Assembly (NCBI GenBank): GCA_965365275.1
Contig: CBDUBA010000011.1
Span: 1 to 64,000, forward strand
Direction: 5' to 3'
Length of the DNA: 64,000 nucleotides
Source: JAGTVG01 sp965365275
GTDB taxonomy: Bacteria > Bacteroidota > Bacteroidia > Cytophagales > Cyclobacteriaceae
The position numbers were made by a program, and so were the translations under genes. The notes under the pieces were generated by a model. The model was given only the letters and a program-made list of their open reading frames with translations. It searched no databases and was not told where the DNA came from. This document shows, piece by piece, positions 28,001 to 37,075 of this stretch; position 1 is the first letter of the stretch, and each line of letters starts with the position of its first letter.

Positions 28001-28156
28001 CGAATCAACAAAATGATGAAAGTCAAGGAAGACAATGGGAATAAGGTCATACAGGAAGACCGGATTTATACCGTATTGGAAGAGATTGGGGTTCGTCCCA
28101 ATGTATTTTATACGACCAAGATTAGAAATAAAGATTTAGAAGATAAAAATGCCTAA
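25013..28156 (+). CDS. actB: ACIII subunit ActB, molybdopterin-oxidoreductase-like plus ferredoxin domain
   Basis: This periplasmic 1047-residue subunit fuses a molybdopterin-oxidoreductase-like domain (about 70-740), which in known ACIII carries no cofactor, to an iron-sulfur domain (about 770-1010). The N-terminus has the extended Tat leader of this family: YWNGLEQL at 9-16, then SRRDFLK with Arg47/Arg48 and a lipobox LAACE (Cys66), so export is folded with lipid anchoring. Cluster ligands begin at Cys790 (CIGCSACTISC). More follow in CQHCNNAPCETVCP, CVGTRYCANNCP and CSFCVQ with CAESCP, for three [4Fe-4S] and one [3Fe-4S] centre in the family. Confidence 0.95.
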   Translation: MEENKKRYWNGLEQLKNDPEYVKYAEKEFAQELPVGKEDSAAPSSSRRDFLKMMGFSVAAASLAACEAPVRKAIPYLNKPVNLEPGVPNYYASTYSLGGDYCSIVIKTREGRPIKIQGNKLSHFSKGGTSAQVEASILSLYDKERITGPLLDGEKSEWEVVDAEIIKQLKEIANQNGQIRIVSHSVLSPTTQEIIDKFLEKYPSSEHIVYDTDSMHGMRTANKNNFGLALIPTYNFAKADVIISFDADFLGNWLNAVGYSRDYAKKRKINKEHRKMSRHYHYESLMSLTGSNADYRISIKPSQEGLIIAKLYNLIASKAGQNTLNVADPGEVKFLTKAADQLWAARGKSLVVAGSNDPDVQMLVNGINAMLGNYGNTIDLSNPVNLKQGDDEAMDTFVKELAEGKVGGVIFYNSNPVYNHPKGSVIADSISKASLSVSTSGVRDETASHVKYVLPDHHYLESWNDAEPVPGQLSLAQPSITPLFNTRQVQESLLTWMEEEITDYYQYLNNTWERKYFPTQQKVSEFQTFWDQSLHDGVYTYEADITSPGDYVPVESVVQGIGEKYKVSSEGLELILYSKIGIGNGSQANNPWLQEMPDPITKATWDNYLTIPQAHARELGIGADGNQFPVANLSARGITMKVPVLVQPGQARGTLGLALGYGRKNAGIVANNLGVDANPLMDNSRGFWSKVVMEGVKIEPLSETYRIAQTQTHHTYMGRTNVIQEAYLEEYQADPAAGRHYAKIAASMDLDRKMGDGHVDGKIDAKKITLWKGHDYNNHHWGLMVDMNSCIGCSACTISCQVENNVPVVGKEEVLNRRDMHWIRIDRYYSSDAPVNDLVGLEEAAENPEITHQPMMCQHCNNAPCETVCPVAATTHSTEGLNQMTYNRCVGTRYCANNCPYKVRRFNWFKYHDNDQFSINTSMHNDLGKMVLNPDVVVRSRGVMEKCSFCVQRIQYGKLEAKLEGRRPKDGEINVACAESCPSEALVFGDLNDPESRINKMMKVKEDNGNKVIQEDRIYTVLEEIGVRPNVFYTTKIRNKDLEDKNA

Positions 28157-28165
28157 TAACCACAT

Positions 28166-29539
28166 ATGGAAGTAGTATCAACGATAAGGCCACCATTGGT
28201 TACTGGTGGTAAGACAGCATCTGATGTGACCAACGATATCTGCCGGCAGGTAGAGGGGAAACCTTCGAAGTCCTGGTTGATGGGAATGGCCATATCGCTT
28301 ACAGTTCTGGCTATAGGGCTATATGCGACGATCGTTTTATTATGGGAAGGAATTGGCGTCTGGGGTCTTAACAAGACCGTTGGATGGGCCTGGGATATTA
28401 CCAACTTCGTCTGGTGGGTGGGTATAGGTCACGCCGGCACCCTGATCTCGGCCATTCTGCTGCTTTTCAGGCAAAAGTGGAGAATGTCAATCAACAGGGC
28501 TGCAGAAGCTATGACCATCTTTGCTGTGATATGTGCAGCGATGTTCCCTGGCTTTCATATGGGAAGACTATGGCTTGGTTTTTACTGGGCGCTGCCTTTA
28601 CCAAACACGTTTGGATCTTTATGGGTTAATTTTAATTCCCCTTTACTCTGGGATGTGTTCGCAATCAGTACCTATTTTACTGTTTCAGCTGTATTCTGGT
28701 ATATCGGATTAATACCTGATTTTGCTACAATACGCGACCGTGCCAAGAATAAGATCTCGAAAATGATCTACGGAGCCTTAAGCTTCGGCTGGGATGGCGC
28801 CGCTAAAACATGGTCAAGGTACGAATCTGTGGCCTTGATACTGGCCGGATTAGCTACTCCGCTTGTTTTATCCGTTCATACCATCGTATCGTTTGACTTC
28901 GCCACATCCGTTATACCGGGATGGCATACAACCATATTCCCTCCATATTTCGTGGCCGGTGCTATTTTCTCCGGATTTGCTATGGTAATGACGCTTATGC
29001 TGGTAGCCCGGCATGTCATGAACCTTAAGGATTATATTACAATCTATCATATAGAATTGATGAATATAATCATCATTATTACGGGATCAATAGTCGGTGT
29101 AGCCTACCTGACAGAATTATTCATTTCCTGGTATTCTGGTGTGCCGGCAGAACAGTATGCATTCCTGAACAGAGCTACAGGGCCTTACTGGTGGGCATAC
29201 TGGACTATGATGACCTGTAACGTTATATCTCCACAGCTGTTCTGGATCAGGAAAATCAGGACCAGCATTGTAGCATCTTTCATATTATCCATAGTTGTGA
29301 ATATTGGGATGTGGTTTGAACGTTTCGTGATTATTGTTACTTCTTTGCACAGGGATTACCTTCCGTCAAGCTGGGCCATGTTTTACCCGACATTTTATGA
29401 TGTGGGAGAATATCTCTTCTCTCTCGGGTTTTTCTTTACATGTTTCCTCCTGTTTGCGAAATTCTTCCCGGTAGTCAATATGGCTGAAGTAAAGAGCATT
29501 ATTAAGTCTACAGGTTCTACCATAAAAACTTCGAAATAA
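28166..29539 (+). CDS. actC: ACIII subunit ActC, NrfD/PsrC-like quinol-binding membrane protein
   Basis: This integral membrane subunit of 457 residues has about 10 helices. It belongs to the NrfD/PsrC group and in ACIII contributes the quinol site next to the ActB iron-sulfur clusters. Features include VWWVGIGHAGTLISAILLLFRQ near residues 88-109 and GMWFERFVIIVTSLHRD near 378-394, where the conserved His and acidic residues of the quinol site sit. It starts nine bases after actB and ends directly at the actD start. Confidence 0.93.
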   Translation: MEVVSTIRPPLVTGGKTASDVTNDICRQVEGKPSKSWLMGMAISLTVLAIGLYATIVLLWEGIGVWGLNKTVGWAWDITNFVWWVGIGHAGTLISAILLLFRQKWRMSINRAAEAMTIFAVICAAMFPGFHMGRLWLGFYWALPLPNTFGSLWVNFNSPLLWDVFAISTYFTVSAVFWYIGLIPDFATIRDRAKNKISKMIYGALSFGWDGAAKTWSRYESVALILAGLATPLVLSVHTIVSFDFATSVIPGWHTTIFPPYFVAGAIFSGFAMVMTLMLVARHVMNLKDYITIYHIELMNIIIIITGSIVGVAYLTELFISWYSGVPAEQYAFLNRATGPYWWAYWTMMTCNVISPQLFWIRKIRTSIVASFILSIVVNIGMWFERFVIIVTSLHRDYLPSSWAMFYPTFYDVGEYLFSLGFFFTCFLLFAKFFPVVNMAEVKSIIKSTGSTIKTSK

Positions 29540-30067
29540 ATGGAATTGAATAAGAAATTTATAGTAGGTGTATATAGTGATCCTGATGAGGTTGTCAGTG
29601 CGGTTAAGAAAATCCGTGCAAACAAGATCAAGGTTCATGAAGTTTATTCTCCATTTGCCATACATGGGATAGACGATGCCTTGGGCTACAAGCGTTCCAG
29701 GTTACCCATAGCCGCCTTTTTGTTTGGTATGTTAGGTACAATCCTGGCTTTGACTATGCAGTTCTGGATGATGGGAATTGACTGGCCGATGATCATTGGG
29801 GGTAAGAACTTTGCATCATTACCGCCTTTTATCCCTGTAACTTTTGAATTGACAGTATTGATCTCAGCCCTTGGAATGGTTGGTGTTTTTATGGTGGCCT
29901 CAGATCTCAAACCATACAAAAAAGTGAGATTAATGGATACACGGATCACCGATGATAAACACGTGATCGCTATAGATCTGGGTGCTAATAGTGGTGCATC
30001 GGACGAAATAAAAAAACTTTTGAAAGAAACAGGCGCTGAAGAAGTCAACGAAAAGAATTTTGAATAA
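29540..30067 (+). CDS. actD: ACIII subunit ActD (DUF3341)
   Basis: This 175-residue subunit has a cytoplasmic alpha/beta N-terminal domain (FIVGVYSDPDEVVSAVKKIR) and two membrane helices (about 53-76 and 97-118). It ends in a short cytoplasmic tail. It is the DUF3341 subunit of ACIII. It begins at the base after the actC stop, so translation is coupled. It has no cofactor motif. Confidence 0.92.
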   Translation: MELNKKFIVGVYSDPDEVVSAVKKIRANKIKVHEVYSPFAIHGIDDALGYKRSRLPIAAFLFGMLGTILALTMQFWMMGIDWPMIIGGKNFASLPPFIPVTFELTVLISALGMVGVFMVASDLKPYKKVRLMDTRITDDKHVIAIDLGANSGASDEIKKLLKETGAEEVNEKNFE

Positions 30068-30071
30068 TCAA

Positions 30072-30707
30072 ATGATTGTGATGAATAGAATAGTATCATA
30101 TATCGGATTGATCGTTATTGGAGGAATAATAATTTCCTGTAGTGCTAAAGATGACTACCAGGGTCTCGAATATGCCCCAAATATGTACCATAGCGTTCCC
30201 TATGAGCCAATGACTCAAATAACCGATAAAGATGCTGGCAGCTGGGTGAACTCGGACAGCGATATATACGGGGAGTATTTTAATTCCAATCCGAACAACC
30301 CGCATATGATGAATCTGAGAACGCCTCCGGCCAATGTGGTAGCAAGAACTAAAAATGGTTTCCTTCCCTATCGCGTTCATAAGGATAGCATTGAATATGC
30401 CGGCAAATATGTGAAGAATCCTTTAGATTCCACCGCTGAGGTGTTAACACAGGGTAAGGCCTTATTTGAAATATTTTGCATCTCGTGCCATGGAGCTACA
30501 GGACAGGGTGATGGGCTTGTAGGGCAGGTAATGCTGGGAGTCCCGGCCTATAACGTTGGAAGGGTAAAAGACTTGACAGAAGGATGGATATTCCATACCA
30601 TAACCTGGGGCCGGGGCAGGATGTATCCTCTGGGTCCTCAGATACCGATTGAAAACCGGTGGAAGATCGTTAGATATGTTCAAACTTTACAGAATCAACC
30701 GAATTAA
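30072..30707 (+). CDS. actE: ACIII subunit ActE, monoheme cytochrome c lipoprotein
   Basis: This protein of 211 residues has a lipoprotein signal (lipobox IISCS, Cys23) and one heme site CISCH (Cys136, Cys139, His140). The C-terminal region RGRMYPLGPQIP holds the likely axial Met. It is the monoheme cytochrome c subunit of ACIII, tethered on the periplasmic face, and probably the exit to the oxidase. ATG 30072 and ATG 30081 are both plausible; both keep the signal. A TTG at 30060 would overlap actD. Confidence 0.9.
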   Translation: MIVMNRIVSYIGLIVIGGIIISCSAKDDYQGLEYAPNMYHSVPYEPMTQITDKDAGSWVNSDSDIYGEYFNSNPNNPHMMNLRTPPANVVARTKNGFLPYRVHKDSIEYAGKYVKNPLDSTAEVLTQGKALFEIFCISCHGATGQGDGLVGQVMLGVPAYNVGRVKDLTEGWIFHTITWGRGRMYPLGPQIPIENRWKIVRYVQTLQNQPN

Positions 30708-30721
30708 AGATCAGTATAAAT

Positions 30722-32005
30722 ATGAGTAAAGAAGTTTTTGTATTTACATCCTCGACCAAAAAGAAAATTCTGATCCTTGGATTGGTGGGAATAGTATTGG
30801 CCGCAATCGGTATTGCCATCCTGGCATTTGGAGGTCACGGCCATGCAGCTGATGCCGGGCATGAAGCTTCAGGCCATTCATTCCACTGGACACATCGATT
30901 ATTTGCAGACTTGTGGATCAACAATGTATACTTCCTGGGTCTGGCCATCATAGGTCTGTTCTTCTTTGCTGTTCAATACGCTGCTCAGGCAGGCTGGTCA
31001 TCCGCACTGATCAGGATACCACTTTCTTTTGGCTCCTGGTTGCCCTTTGCATTTGTTCTTACACTGGTTGTATTTTATCTCGCCAATTTTAGTTCGCACT
31101 GGCATATGTTCCATTGGCTGGACCAATCATTGTATAGTGAAACCCTGGCTGATGGATCGGTTAACCCTAATTATGATTACATCATAGCAGGCAAAGAGGC
31201 CTATCTGAACCTGCCATTCTATCTCATCAGGATGGCGGGAATTTTCCTGGTTTGGATTGTGTTCTTTTTTATTATGAGAAAAATAAATTTCGCAGAAGAT
31301 ATTACGGCTGGTGTCAACAACTATCGTAAACTGATACGCCTGTCCGCTATCTTTATTATATTCTTCGCATTATCATCAGCCGTTGGTTCCTGGGACTGGA
31401 TCATGTCTATTGATACACACTGGTTCAGTACAATGTTTGGATGGTATGTCTTCGCCAGCTGGTTTGTAGCCGGTGTGGCTGGCATAACCCTGCTTGTCCT
31501 TTTATTAAAAGAGAACGGGTACCTGCCTATGATAACAGAAAACCATATGCATGATCTTGGAAAATACGTCTTTGCCTTCAGTATTTTCTGGACGTATATC
31601 TGGTTTTCTCAATATCTGCTGATCTATTATGCGAATATTCCTGAAGAATCTATATACTTTATAGAGAGGTTAAAAAGTGATTTCTACACCCCAGTTTTTT
31701 TCCTCAATATTATTATAAACTTTTTCTTTCCTTTCTTAGTTCTTATGACAAGGGATGCAAAGAGGCACGGGGTATTTCTGAAGATTGTGTGTGTTGTCGT
31801 CCTGTTCGGGCATTGGCTTGACTTCTACCTGATGGTCACACCAGGCACTCTTCAGGAAAATGGTGGATTTGGTTTCCTTGAGATTGGAACCATTCTGGTA
31901 TATGTGGCTGCCTTTTTGTATGTCGTTTTGAACAGTCTTACAAAATCAGCCCTCGTGCCTAAAAATCATCCGATGTTGCAGGAGAGTATGCACCATCATA
32001 TTTAG
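30722..32005 (+). CDS. actF: ACIII subunit ActF, membrane quinol oxidoreductase subunit
   Basis: This is the second NrfD-like membrane subunit of ACIII, 427 residues with about 10 helices. The pattern includes ANFSSHWHMFHWLDQS and SAVGSWDWIMSIDTHWFSTMFGWY, typical of ActF, with membrane-embedded acidic and His residues thought to line a proton path. A His-rich loop after the first helix (GGHGHAADAGHEASGH, about 37-52) faces the periplasm. It lies 14 bases after actE and 154 bases before coxB. Confidence 0.93.
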   Translation: MSKEVFVFTSSTKKKILILGLVGIVLAAIGIAILAFGGHGHAADAGHEASGHSFHWTHRLFADLWINNVYFLGLAIIGLFFFAVQYAAQAGWSSALIRIPLSFGSWLPFAFVLTLVVFYLANFSSHWHMFHWLDQSLYSETLADGSVNPNYDYIIAGKEAYLNLPFYLIRMAGIFLVWIVFFFIMRKINFAEDITAGVNNYRKLIRLSAIFIIFFALSSAVGSWDWIMSIDTHWFSTMFGWYVFASWFVAGVAGITLLVLLLKENGYLPMITENHMHDLGKYVFAFSIFWTYIWFSQYLLIYYANIPEESIYFIERLKSDFYTPVFFLNIIINFFFPFLVLMTRDAKRHGVFLKIVCVVVLFGHWLDFYLMVTPGTLQENGGFGFLEIGTILVYVAAFLYVVLNSLTKSALVPKNHPMLQESMHHHI

Positions 32006-32159
32006 TGAAGTTTTAAGCTGGATCGGTCCGGAAACGATGGGTTGATATGAAAATTTCCATCTTTTCTGTTGAAATCCGCTTAAAATATAATGAATTCGGA
32101 TATGTTTTTTGCAAATCCGTGTTTAATGATTAGATTCGAAGTTTATTTTATAAAGAACT

Positions 32160-33194
32160 ATGGTCGTAACTGTTATTTTAATAGGTTTAGTATTAATTAT
32201 TGCGATCCTTGTAGTGGTATACAGGATCCATTCTCTTGTCGATGTGGCAAGGGGCAATCACAAGAAAAAAGTTACCGGAAGTAACGGGGTAAATGCAGCC
32301 TTATTATTTGCTTTTCTGGTAATAAGCATGATCCTTCTTATCTGGTACTCTGTAAGCAGATTTGATGTTTACAGTCTGCCTGTCGCTTCTGAACATGGTA
32401 TATCGACAGACAATCTTTTCTGGGTAACCATGGCCGTGACCGGTATCGTTTTCATAATAACACAGATCCTCCTGTTTTATTTCTCATACCGTTACCGGTA
32501 TAAGTCGAAATCCAAAGCGTTGTTCTTTCCTGAGAACAATAGGTTGGAGATGATTTGGACGATAGTACCAGCCATTGTGCTGGCCTTACTGATATTCTCC
32601 GGTCTGAAGATATGGAATCAGGTTACAGCAGACCCACCCGAGGAAGCAGAAATCGTGGAGATTATGGGTTATCAGTTCGCCTGGAAAACCCGTTATCCGG
32701 GAAAAGATGGTCAGCTTGGCAAATATGACTACCGACTGATTGATGCAACCAATGAATTTGGAATTGATTTCCGGGATAAGGCCGCCTTCGATGATTTTAC
32801 TCCCAGAGAGATCCATATTCCTAAGGGGAAACCGGTATTGCTGAAGATCAGGGCTAGGGATGTGCTTCATAGTGTCTTCGCACCACACTTCAGACTTAAA
32901 ATGGATGCTGTTCCCGGAATGCCTACTAGTTTCTGGTTTATTCCCAACAAAACAACTGAAGAAATGCGAATTGAGACCGGTAATCCGGACTTTAACTATG
33001 AGATAGCCTGTACGGAAGTATGTGGCAGGGGACATTTTTCCATGAGAATGCTTGTCGTTGTTGAAGAACCGGAAGCTTATGAAAAATGGAAATCAGAACA
33101 GGAATCCTGGCTTAGTAAGAACCAGGAATACCTGGCTAAGGTACCTGAGGACCTGCAGGAACTGGCCCTGATTAAAACAGGAATAGATCAATAA
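32160..33194 (+). CDS. coxB: Cytochrome c oxidase subunit II
   Basis: This subunit carries the CuA centre that receives electrons from cytochrome c. It has 344 residues. An extra N-terminal helix (about 3-22) precedes the usual two helices (about 45-65 and 86-108), followed by the periplasmic cupredoxin domain. CuA ligands are His237 (LHSVF) and Cys284, Cys288, His292 and Met295 in CTEVCGRGHFSM. There is no fused cytochrome c domain, so it is not a caa3-type fusion. Electrons probably arrive from ActE or the ActA monoheme domain. Confidence 0.95.
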   Translation: MVVTVILIGLVLIIAILVVVYRIHSLVDVARGNHKKKVTGSNGVNAALLFAFLVISMILLIWYSVSRFDVYSLPVASEHGISTDNLFWVTMAVTGIVFIITQILLFYFSYRYRYKSKSKALFFPENNRLEMIWTIVPAIVLALLIFSGLKIWNQVTADPPEEAEIVEIMGYQFAWKTRYPGKDGQLGKYDYRLIDATNEFGIDFRDKAAFDDFTPREIHIPKGKPVLLKIRARDVLHSVFAPHFRLKMDAVPGMPTSFWFIPNKTTEEMRIETGNPDFNYEIACTEVCGRGHFSMRMLVVVEEPEAYEKWKSEQESWLSKNQEYLAKVPEDLQELALIKTGIDQ

Positions 33195-33241
33195 TTTCCA
33201 GGATTCGGGAATAAATCGTTTATAAGAAATTAATATAAAAT

Positions 33242-35092
33242 ATGTCCACTAAAAATATCGAACTAGAAGCCGAGATACATGAGCATGAACATGATCATGA
33301 GCATCATCAGAGCTTTATAACGAAATATATTTTCAGTACCGACCATAAGGTTATTGCAAAACAATATCTGTTCACCGGAATACTCTGGGCCTTTATAGGT
33401 GGCTTACTATCTGTTGTTTTCCGTTTACAACTTGGTTTTCCTGACATGGATCTGGAATGGATGAGACCGTTTTTCGGGAAATGGATCACGGTGAACGGAA
33501 AACTGGATCCGGAATTTTACCTGGCATTGGTCACCATGCATGGTACAATAATGGTATTTTTCGTGTTAACAGCAGGCCTGAGCGGTACCTTCAGCAATTA
33601 CCTGATACCCCTGCAGATCGGTGCCCGTGATATGGCATCCGGGTTCATGAATATGCTTTCTTACTGGTTCTTTTTTGCATCCAGTGTGGTCATGTTTCTT
33701 TCATTCTTTATAGAAACCGGTCCTGCCTCAGGTGGCTGGGTGGTTTATCCGCCGCTGTCGGCATTACCGCAAGCCATGTCAGGATCAGGTCTTGGGATGA
33801 CCATGTGGCTGGTCGCCATGGCATTGTTCATCGCCTCAACACTCCTGGGTGGTATCAACTATATAACCACAGTAATTAATCTGCGAACAAAGGGAATGTC
33901 GTTTTCCAGATTACCGCTGACCATATGGGCATTTTTTCTGACTGCCATAATTGGATTATTATCTTTCCCGGTATTGTTAGCGGCTGCCTTATTGTTGATA
34001 CTCGACAGGAGTTTTGGTACCAGTTTCTACCTTGCAGAAATATTTATCAATGGAGAGGCACTGCCCAATATGGGGGGTAGCCCGATATTGTATCAGCACT
34101 TATTCTGGTTCCTTGGTCATCCGGAAGTATATATTGTGCTTCTTCCGGCCCTTGGAATTACCTCCGAAGTGATAGCTACCAATTCAAGAAAACCCATTTT
34201 CGGCTACAGGGCCATGATTGGATCCATGTTGGGAATTGCCATACTTTCCTTTATTGTCTGGGCCCATCACATGTTTGTGACAGGGATGAATCCGTTTCTC
34301 GGATCCATATTTATGCTGTTGACGTTGATTATCGCGGTTCCCAGTGCTGTAAAAGTATTTAATTACCTGACTACATTGTGGAAAGGGAATATAGTTTTTA
34401 CCCCAGCCATGTTGTTTTCCATAGGACTGGTTTCGTTCTTTATATCCGGGGGATTGACCGGAATATTCCTGGGCAATTCAGCCATTGATATACAGTTGCA
34501 TGACACGTATTTTGTAGTCGCCCATTTCCATCTGGTCATGGGAAGCGCTGCCTTCTTTGGAATGATGGCAGGCGTATACCACTGGTTCCCGAAGATGTTT
34601 GGAAGGATGATGGACGAGAAGTTAGGCTATGTCCATTTCTGGTTAACTTTCATTGGTATTTATCTGGTATTTTTCCCAATGCACTATATCGGAATAGCAG
34701 GCTTCCCACGAAGGTATTATTCCTTTACCAACTTTGATGCATTCAGTATGTTCACAGATCTGAACTCTTTTGTAAGTGTGGCCGCAATAATCACATTTGG
34801 AGCTCAGATCATATTTGCATTTAATTTCCTCTACAGTATTTTCAAAGGGAGACTTGCCCCGGCTAATCCGTGGCGGTCCAATACCCTGGAGTGGACCACA
34901 CCCCGTAATCCGGGACATGGTAACTGGCCTGGAAAGATCCCGGAGGTTTATCGCTGGCCGTACGATTACAGTAAGCCAGGAGCAAAAGAAGATTTCATAC
35001 CGCAAAATATTCCATATTCCCAAACTCCGGAATCCAATCTGCCATTTGAAAAAGACCTGATCGATAAAGAAAAGGAGGAAAAAGAATCTTAG
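33242..35092 (+). CDS. coxA: Cytochrome c oxidase subunit I (A1 type)
   Basis: This is the catalytic heme-copper subunit reducing O2 and pumping protons, 616 residues with 12 helices. GHPEVYI holds His293, Glu295 and Tyr297, the A1-type D-channel glutamate and the cross-linked Tyr. Further ligands are in WAHHMFVTG (CuB) and FVVAHFHLVMG (hemes a3 and a). The N-terminus has an unusual His/Glu-rich run, HEHEHDHEHH (residues 13-22), in the cytoplasmic leader, perhaps binding metal. The stop directly precedes ctaA. Confidence 0.96.
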   Translation: MSTKNIELEAEIHEHEHDHEHHQSFITKYIFSTDHKVIAKQYLFTGILWAFIGGLLSVVFRLQLGFPDMDLEWMRPFFGKWITVNGKLDPEFYLALVTMHGTIMVFFVLTAGLSGTFSNYLIPLQIGARDMASGFMNMLSYWFFFASSVVMFLSFFIETGPASGGWVVYPPLSALPQAMSGSGLGMTMWLVAMALFIASTLLGGINYITTVINLRTKGMSFSRLPLTIWAFFLTAIIGLLSFPVLLAAALLLILDRSFGTSFYLAEIFINGEALPNMGGSPILYQHLFWFLGHPEVYIVLLPALGITSEVIATNSRKPIFGYRAMIGSMLGIAILSFIVWAHHMFVTGMNPFLGSIFMLLTLIIAVPSAVKVFNYLTTLWKGNIVFTPAMLFSIGLVSFFISGGLTGIFLGNSAIDIQLHDTYFVVAHFHLVMGSAAFFGMMAGVYHWFPKMFGRMMDEKLGYVHFWLTFIGIYLVFFPMHYIGIAGFPRRYYSFTNFDAFSMFTDLNSFVSVAAIITFGAQIIFAFNFLYSIFKGRLAPANPWRSNTLEWTTPRNPGHGNWPGKIPEVYRWPYDYSKPGAKEDFIPQNIPYSQTPESNLPFEKDLIDKEKEEKES

Positions 35093-36175
35093 ATGGCCAA
35101 TGAGAAAAACCATATCGCTTTATTCAGGAAGACCAGCAGGATTACCCTGATTGCCGTGTATGTTTTAATTCTGGTCGGGGGGATCGTACGCAGTACTGGA
35201 TCAGGTATGGGTTGCCCCGATTGGCCAAAATGTTTTGGCATGTGGATACCTCCGACAGATGAGTCGCAATTGTCGGATACCTACAAAGAGGATTTCGTGG
35301 AGTACCGTAAAAACAAGAATATTAAATTTGCTGCCTATCTGGATATTATGGGATTCACGGAAAAAGCCGAGCAGGTCCGCAATGATCAATCCATTTTAAC
35401 TGAAACTGAATTTAACGTTACCAAGACCTGGACGGAGTATATTAATCGTCTTATCGGTGCAGTGATCGGGCTTTTGATCATTATTAATTTTATGGCTTCA
35501 CGGAAGTTTCTTAAAAACGATAAAACAATATTTATGTGGTCTCTGATATTGGTAATCATGGTAATATTTCAGGGGTGGATTGGTTCTGTGGTGGTATCGA
35601 CAAATCTTCTTCCATGGATGGTGACAATCCATATGTTACTGGCCATGCTGATTGTTGCTGTTTTGATATACCTGGTGTTTAAGGTTCGTAGTAAACCGGA
35701 TCAATCTGTAAATATACCGGAGAAGAAGATGTTAAATTCTCTTATGATCATTTCAGGTATCTTAATTACATCTCAGATTCTACTCGGCACACAAGTCCGG
35801 GAAGCTATTGATGAGGTGGCTGTGTCCATGAATTTCCAAAACCGTGATACATGGGTTGGCATGACAGGAATTTCTTTTGTGATACACAGGTCCTTGTCCA
35901 TTTTGCTCCTGCTTTCCCAGATTGGGGTTTTCTATATTTTGTACCGGAACGGGTTACTAAAAACAGGATTGACTAATTATACCGGGATTATACTGGGAAT
36001 AATTATATTGGAAGTTCTTTTGGGCGTTATCATGTCATATTTTGGTATTCCTCCATTTGCACAACCATTACACCTGTTATTTGCCGTCATTATTTTCGGA
36101 TTGCAGTTTTTAGCTATTTTAATTTTAAATGGCAAAGACAATAAGGGTATTTATAAAACACAAATTGCTGTATAA
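35093..36175 (+). CDS. ctaA: Heme A synthase (CtaA/COX15)
   Basis: This membrane enzyme oxidises the heme O C8 methyl to a formyl group to give heme A for subunit I. It has 360 residues and eight predicted helices. Motifs include RSTGSGMGCPDWPKCFG (about 30-45), with a Cys pair close to those of family members, and the His positions WTEYINRLIG, VTIHMLLA and VIHRSLS. Its start follows the coxA stop without a gap and the ctaB start follows its own stop, so the genes are coupled. Confidence 0.94.
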   Translation: MANEKNHIALFRKTSRITLIAVYVLILVGGIVRSTGSGMGCPDWPKCFGMWIPPTDESQLSDTYKEDFVEYRKNKNIKFAAYLDIMGFTEKAEQVRNDQSILTETEFNVTKTWTEYINRLIGAVIGLLIIINFMASRKFLKNDKTIFMWSLILVIMVIFQGWIGSVVVSTNLLPWMVTIHMLLAMLIVAVLIYLVFKVRSKPDQSVNIPEKKMLNSLMIISGILITSQILLGTQVREAIDEVAVSMNFQNRDTWVGMTGISFVIHRSLSILLLLSQIGVFYILYRNGLLKTGLTNYTGIILGIIILEVLLGVIMSYFGIPPFAQPLHLLFAVIIFGLQFLAILILNGKDNKGIYKTQIAV

Positions 36176-37075
36176 ATGAGTGAAAGTCATATTACGACCA
36201 TAAATGTTGAACATGGAATAGTTGCCAGGCTTGGTGCTTTCATTGAGCTGCTTAAGCTTCGACTTTCCTTCCTGGTCGTATTTTCATCTGCCTTTGGCTA
36301 TATACTTGGCAGTAGTGGTTCTTTTGAATGGATGTCATTGCTTATGTTCTGCCTGGGAGGATTTTTAATATCCGGAAGCGCAGTAACGCTTAATCAGGTC
36401 AGTGAAGTCGAATATGACCGGAAGATGAAAAGAACAAAAACAAGACCTTTACCTACTGAAAGAGTCTTTGATAAAGAAGCCTTAATATATGCTATAATAT
36501 TAGCTTTCGCTGGCACATTGGTCCTTTTCTATTTTACCAATATCCTGACCACGGTCTTGTCAATGGTATCTCTTGTATTGTATGTATTTATATATACCCC
36601 CCTCAAAAGAATTGGTCCAATTGCTGTACTTGTTGGAGCAATACCTGGTGCCTTGCCCCCGCTTCTTGGATGGACAGCTGCAACCGGGATGTTGTCACAC
36701 GAAGCACTGATCATATTTGGGATCCAGTTTATCTGGCAATTTCCTCACTTCTGGGCTATAGCCTGGATAGCTGATGAAGACTACAAAAAAGCAGGATTTA
36801 AATTGTTGCCTGGGAATGGTGAAAAAAATATAAATACAGCCTTTCAGATCATGATCTATACCCTGTTTCTTATTCCATTGGGGCTCTTGCCAACTGTTTT
36901 TGGTCTGACAGGCGTAATATCAGGTGCAATTGCCACCCTTTGTGGAGTGCTTTTCCTTGCCCAGACCTTCAGGCATATGAAGAACTGTAACAGGAATACA
37001 GCATTAACAATAATGTATTCCTCATTTCTATATTTACCAATTGTGCAGATAGCTTATTTGATTGATAAAATATGA
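36176..37075 (+). CDS. ctaB: Protoheme IX farnesyltransferase (heme O synthase)
   Basis: This UbiA-family prenyltransferase of 299 residues has nine predicted helices and converts heme B to heme O, the substrate of CtaA. The prenyl-diphosphate motif is LNQVSEVEYDRKMKRTKTRP (about residues 76-95), with the DxxxxRT pattern. A second acidic motif appears near AWIADEDYKKAG. The last four bases overlap the next gene (ATGA). Confidence 0.95.
   Translation: MSESHITTINVEHGIVARLGAFIELLKLRLSFLVVFSSAFGYILGSSGSFEWMSLLMFCLGGFLISGSAVTLNQVSEVEYDRKMKRTKTRPLPTERVFDKEALIYAIILAFAGTLVLFYFTNILTTVLSMVSLVLYVFIYTPLKRIGPIAVLVGAIPGALPPLLGWTAATGMLSHEALIIFGIQFIWQFPHFWAIAWIADEDYKKAGFKLLPGNGEKNINTAFQIMIYTLFLIPLGLLPTVFGLTGVISGAIATLCGVLFLAQTFRHMKNCNRNTALTIMYSSFLYLPIVQIAYLIDKI

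Noticed and set aside
32090..32284. Small frame before coxB
   Set aside because: It overlaps coxB in a different frame for most of its length and has no recognisable feature; the coxB start is supported by its N-terminal helix.
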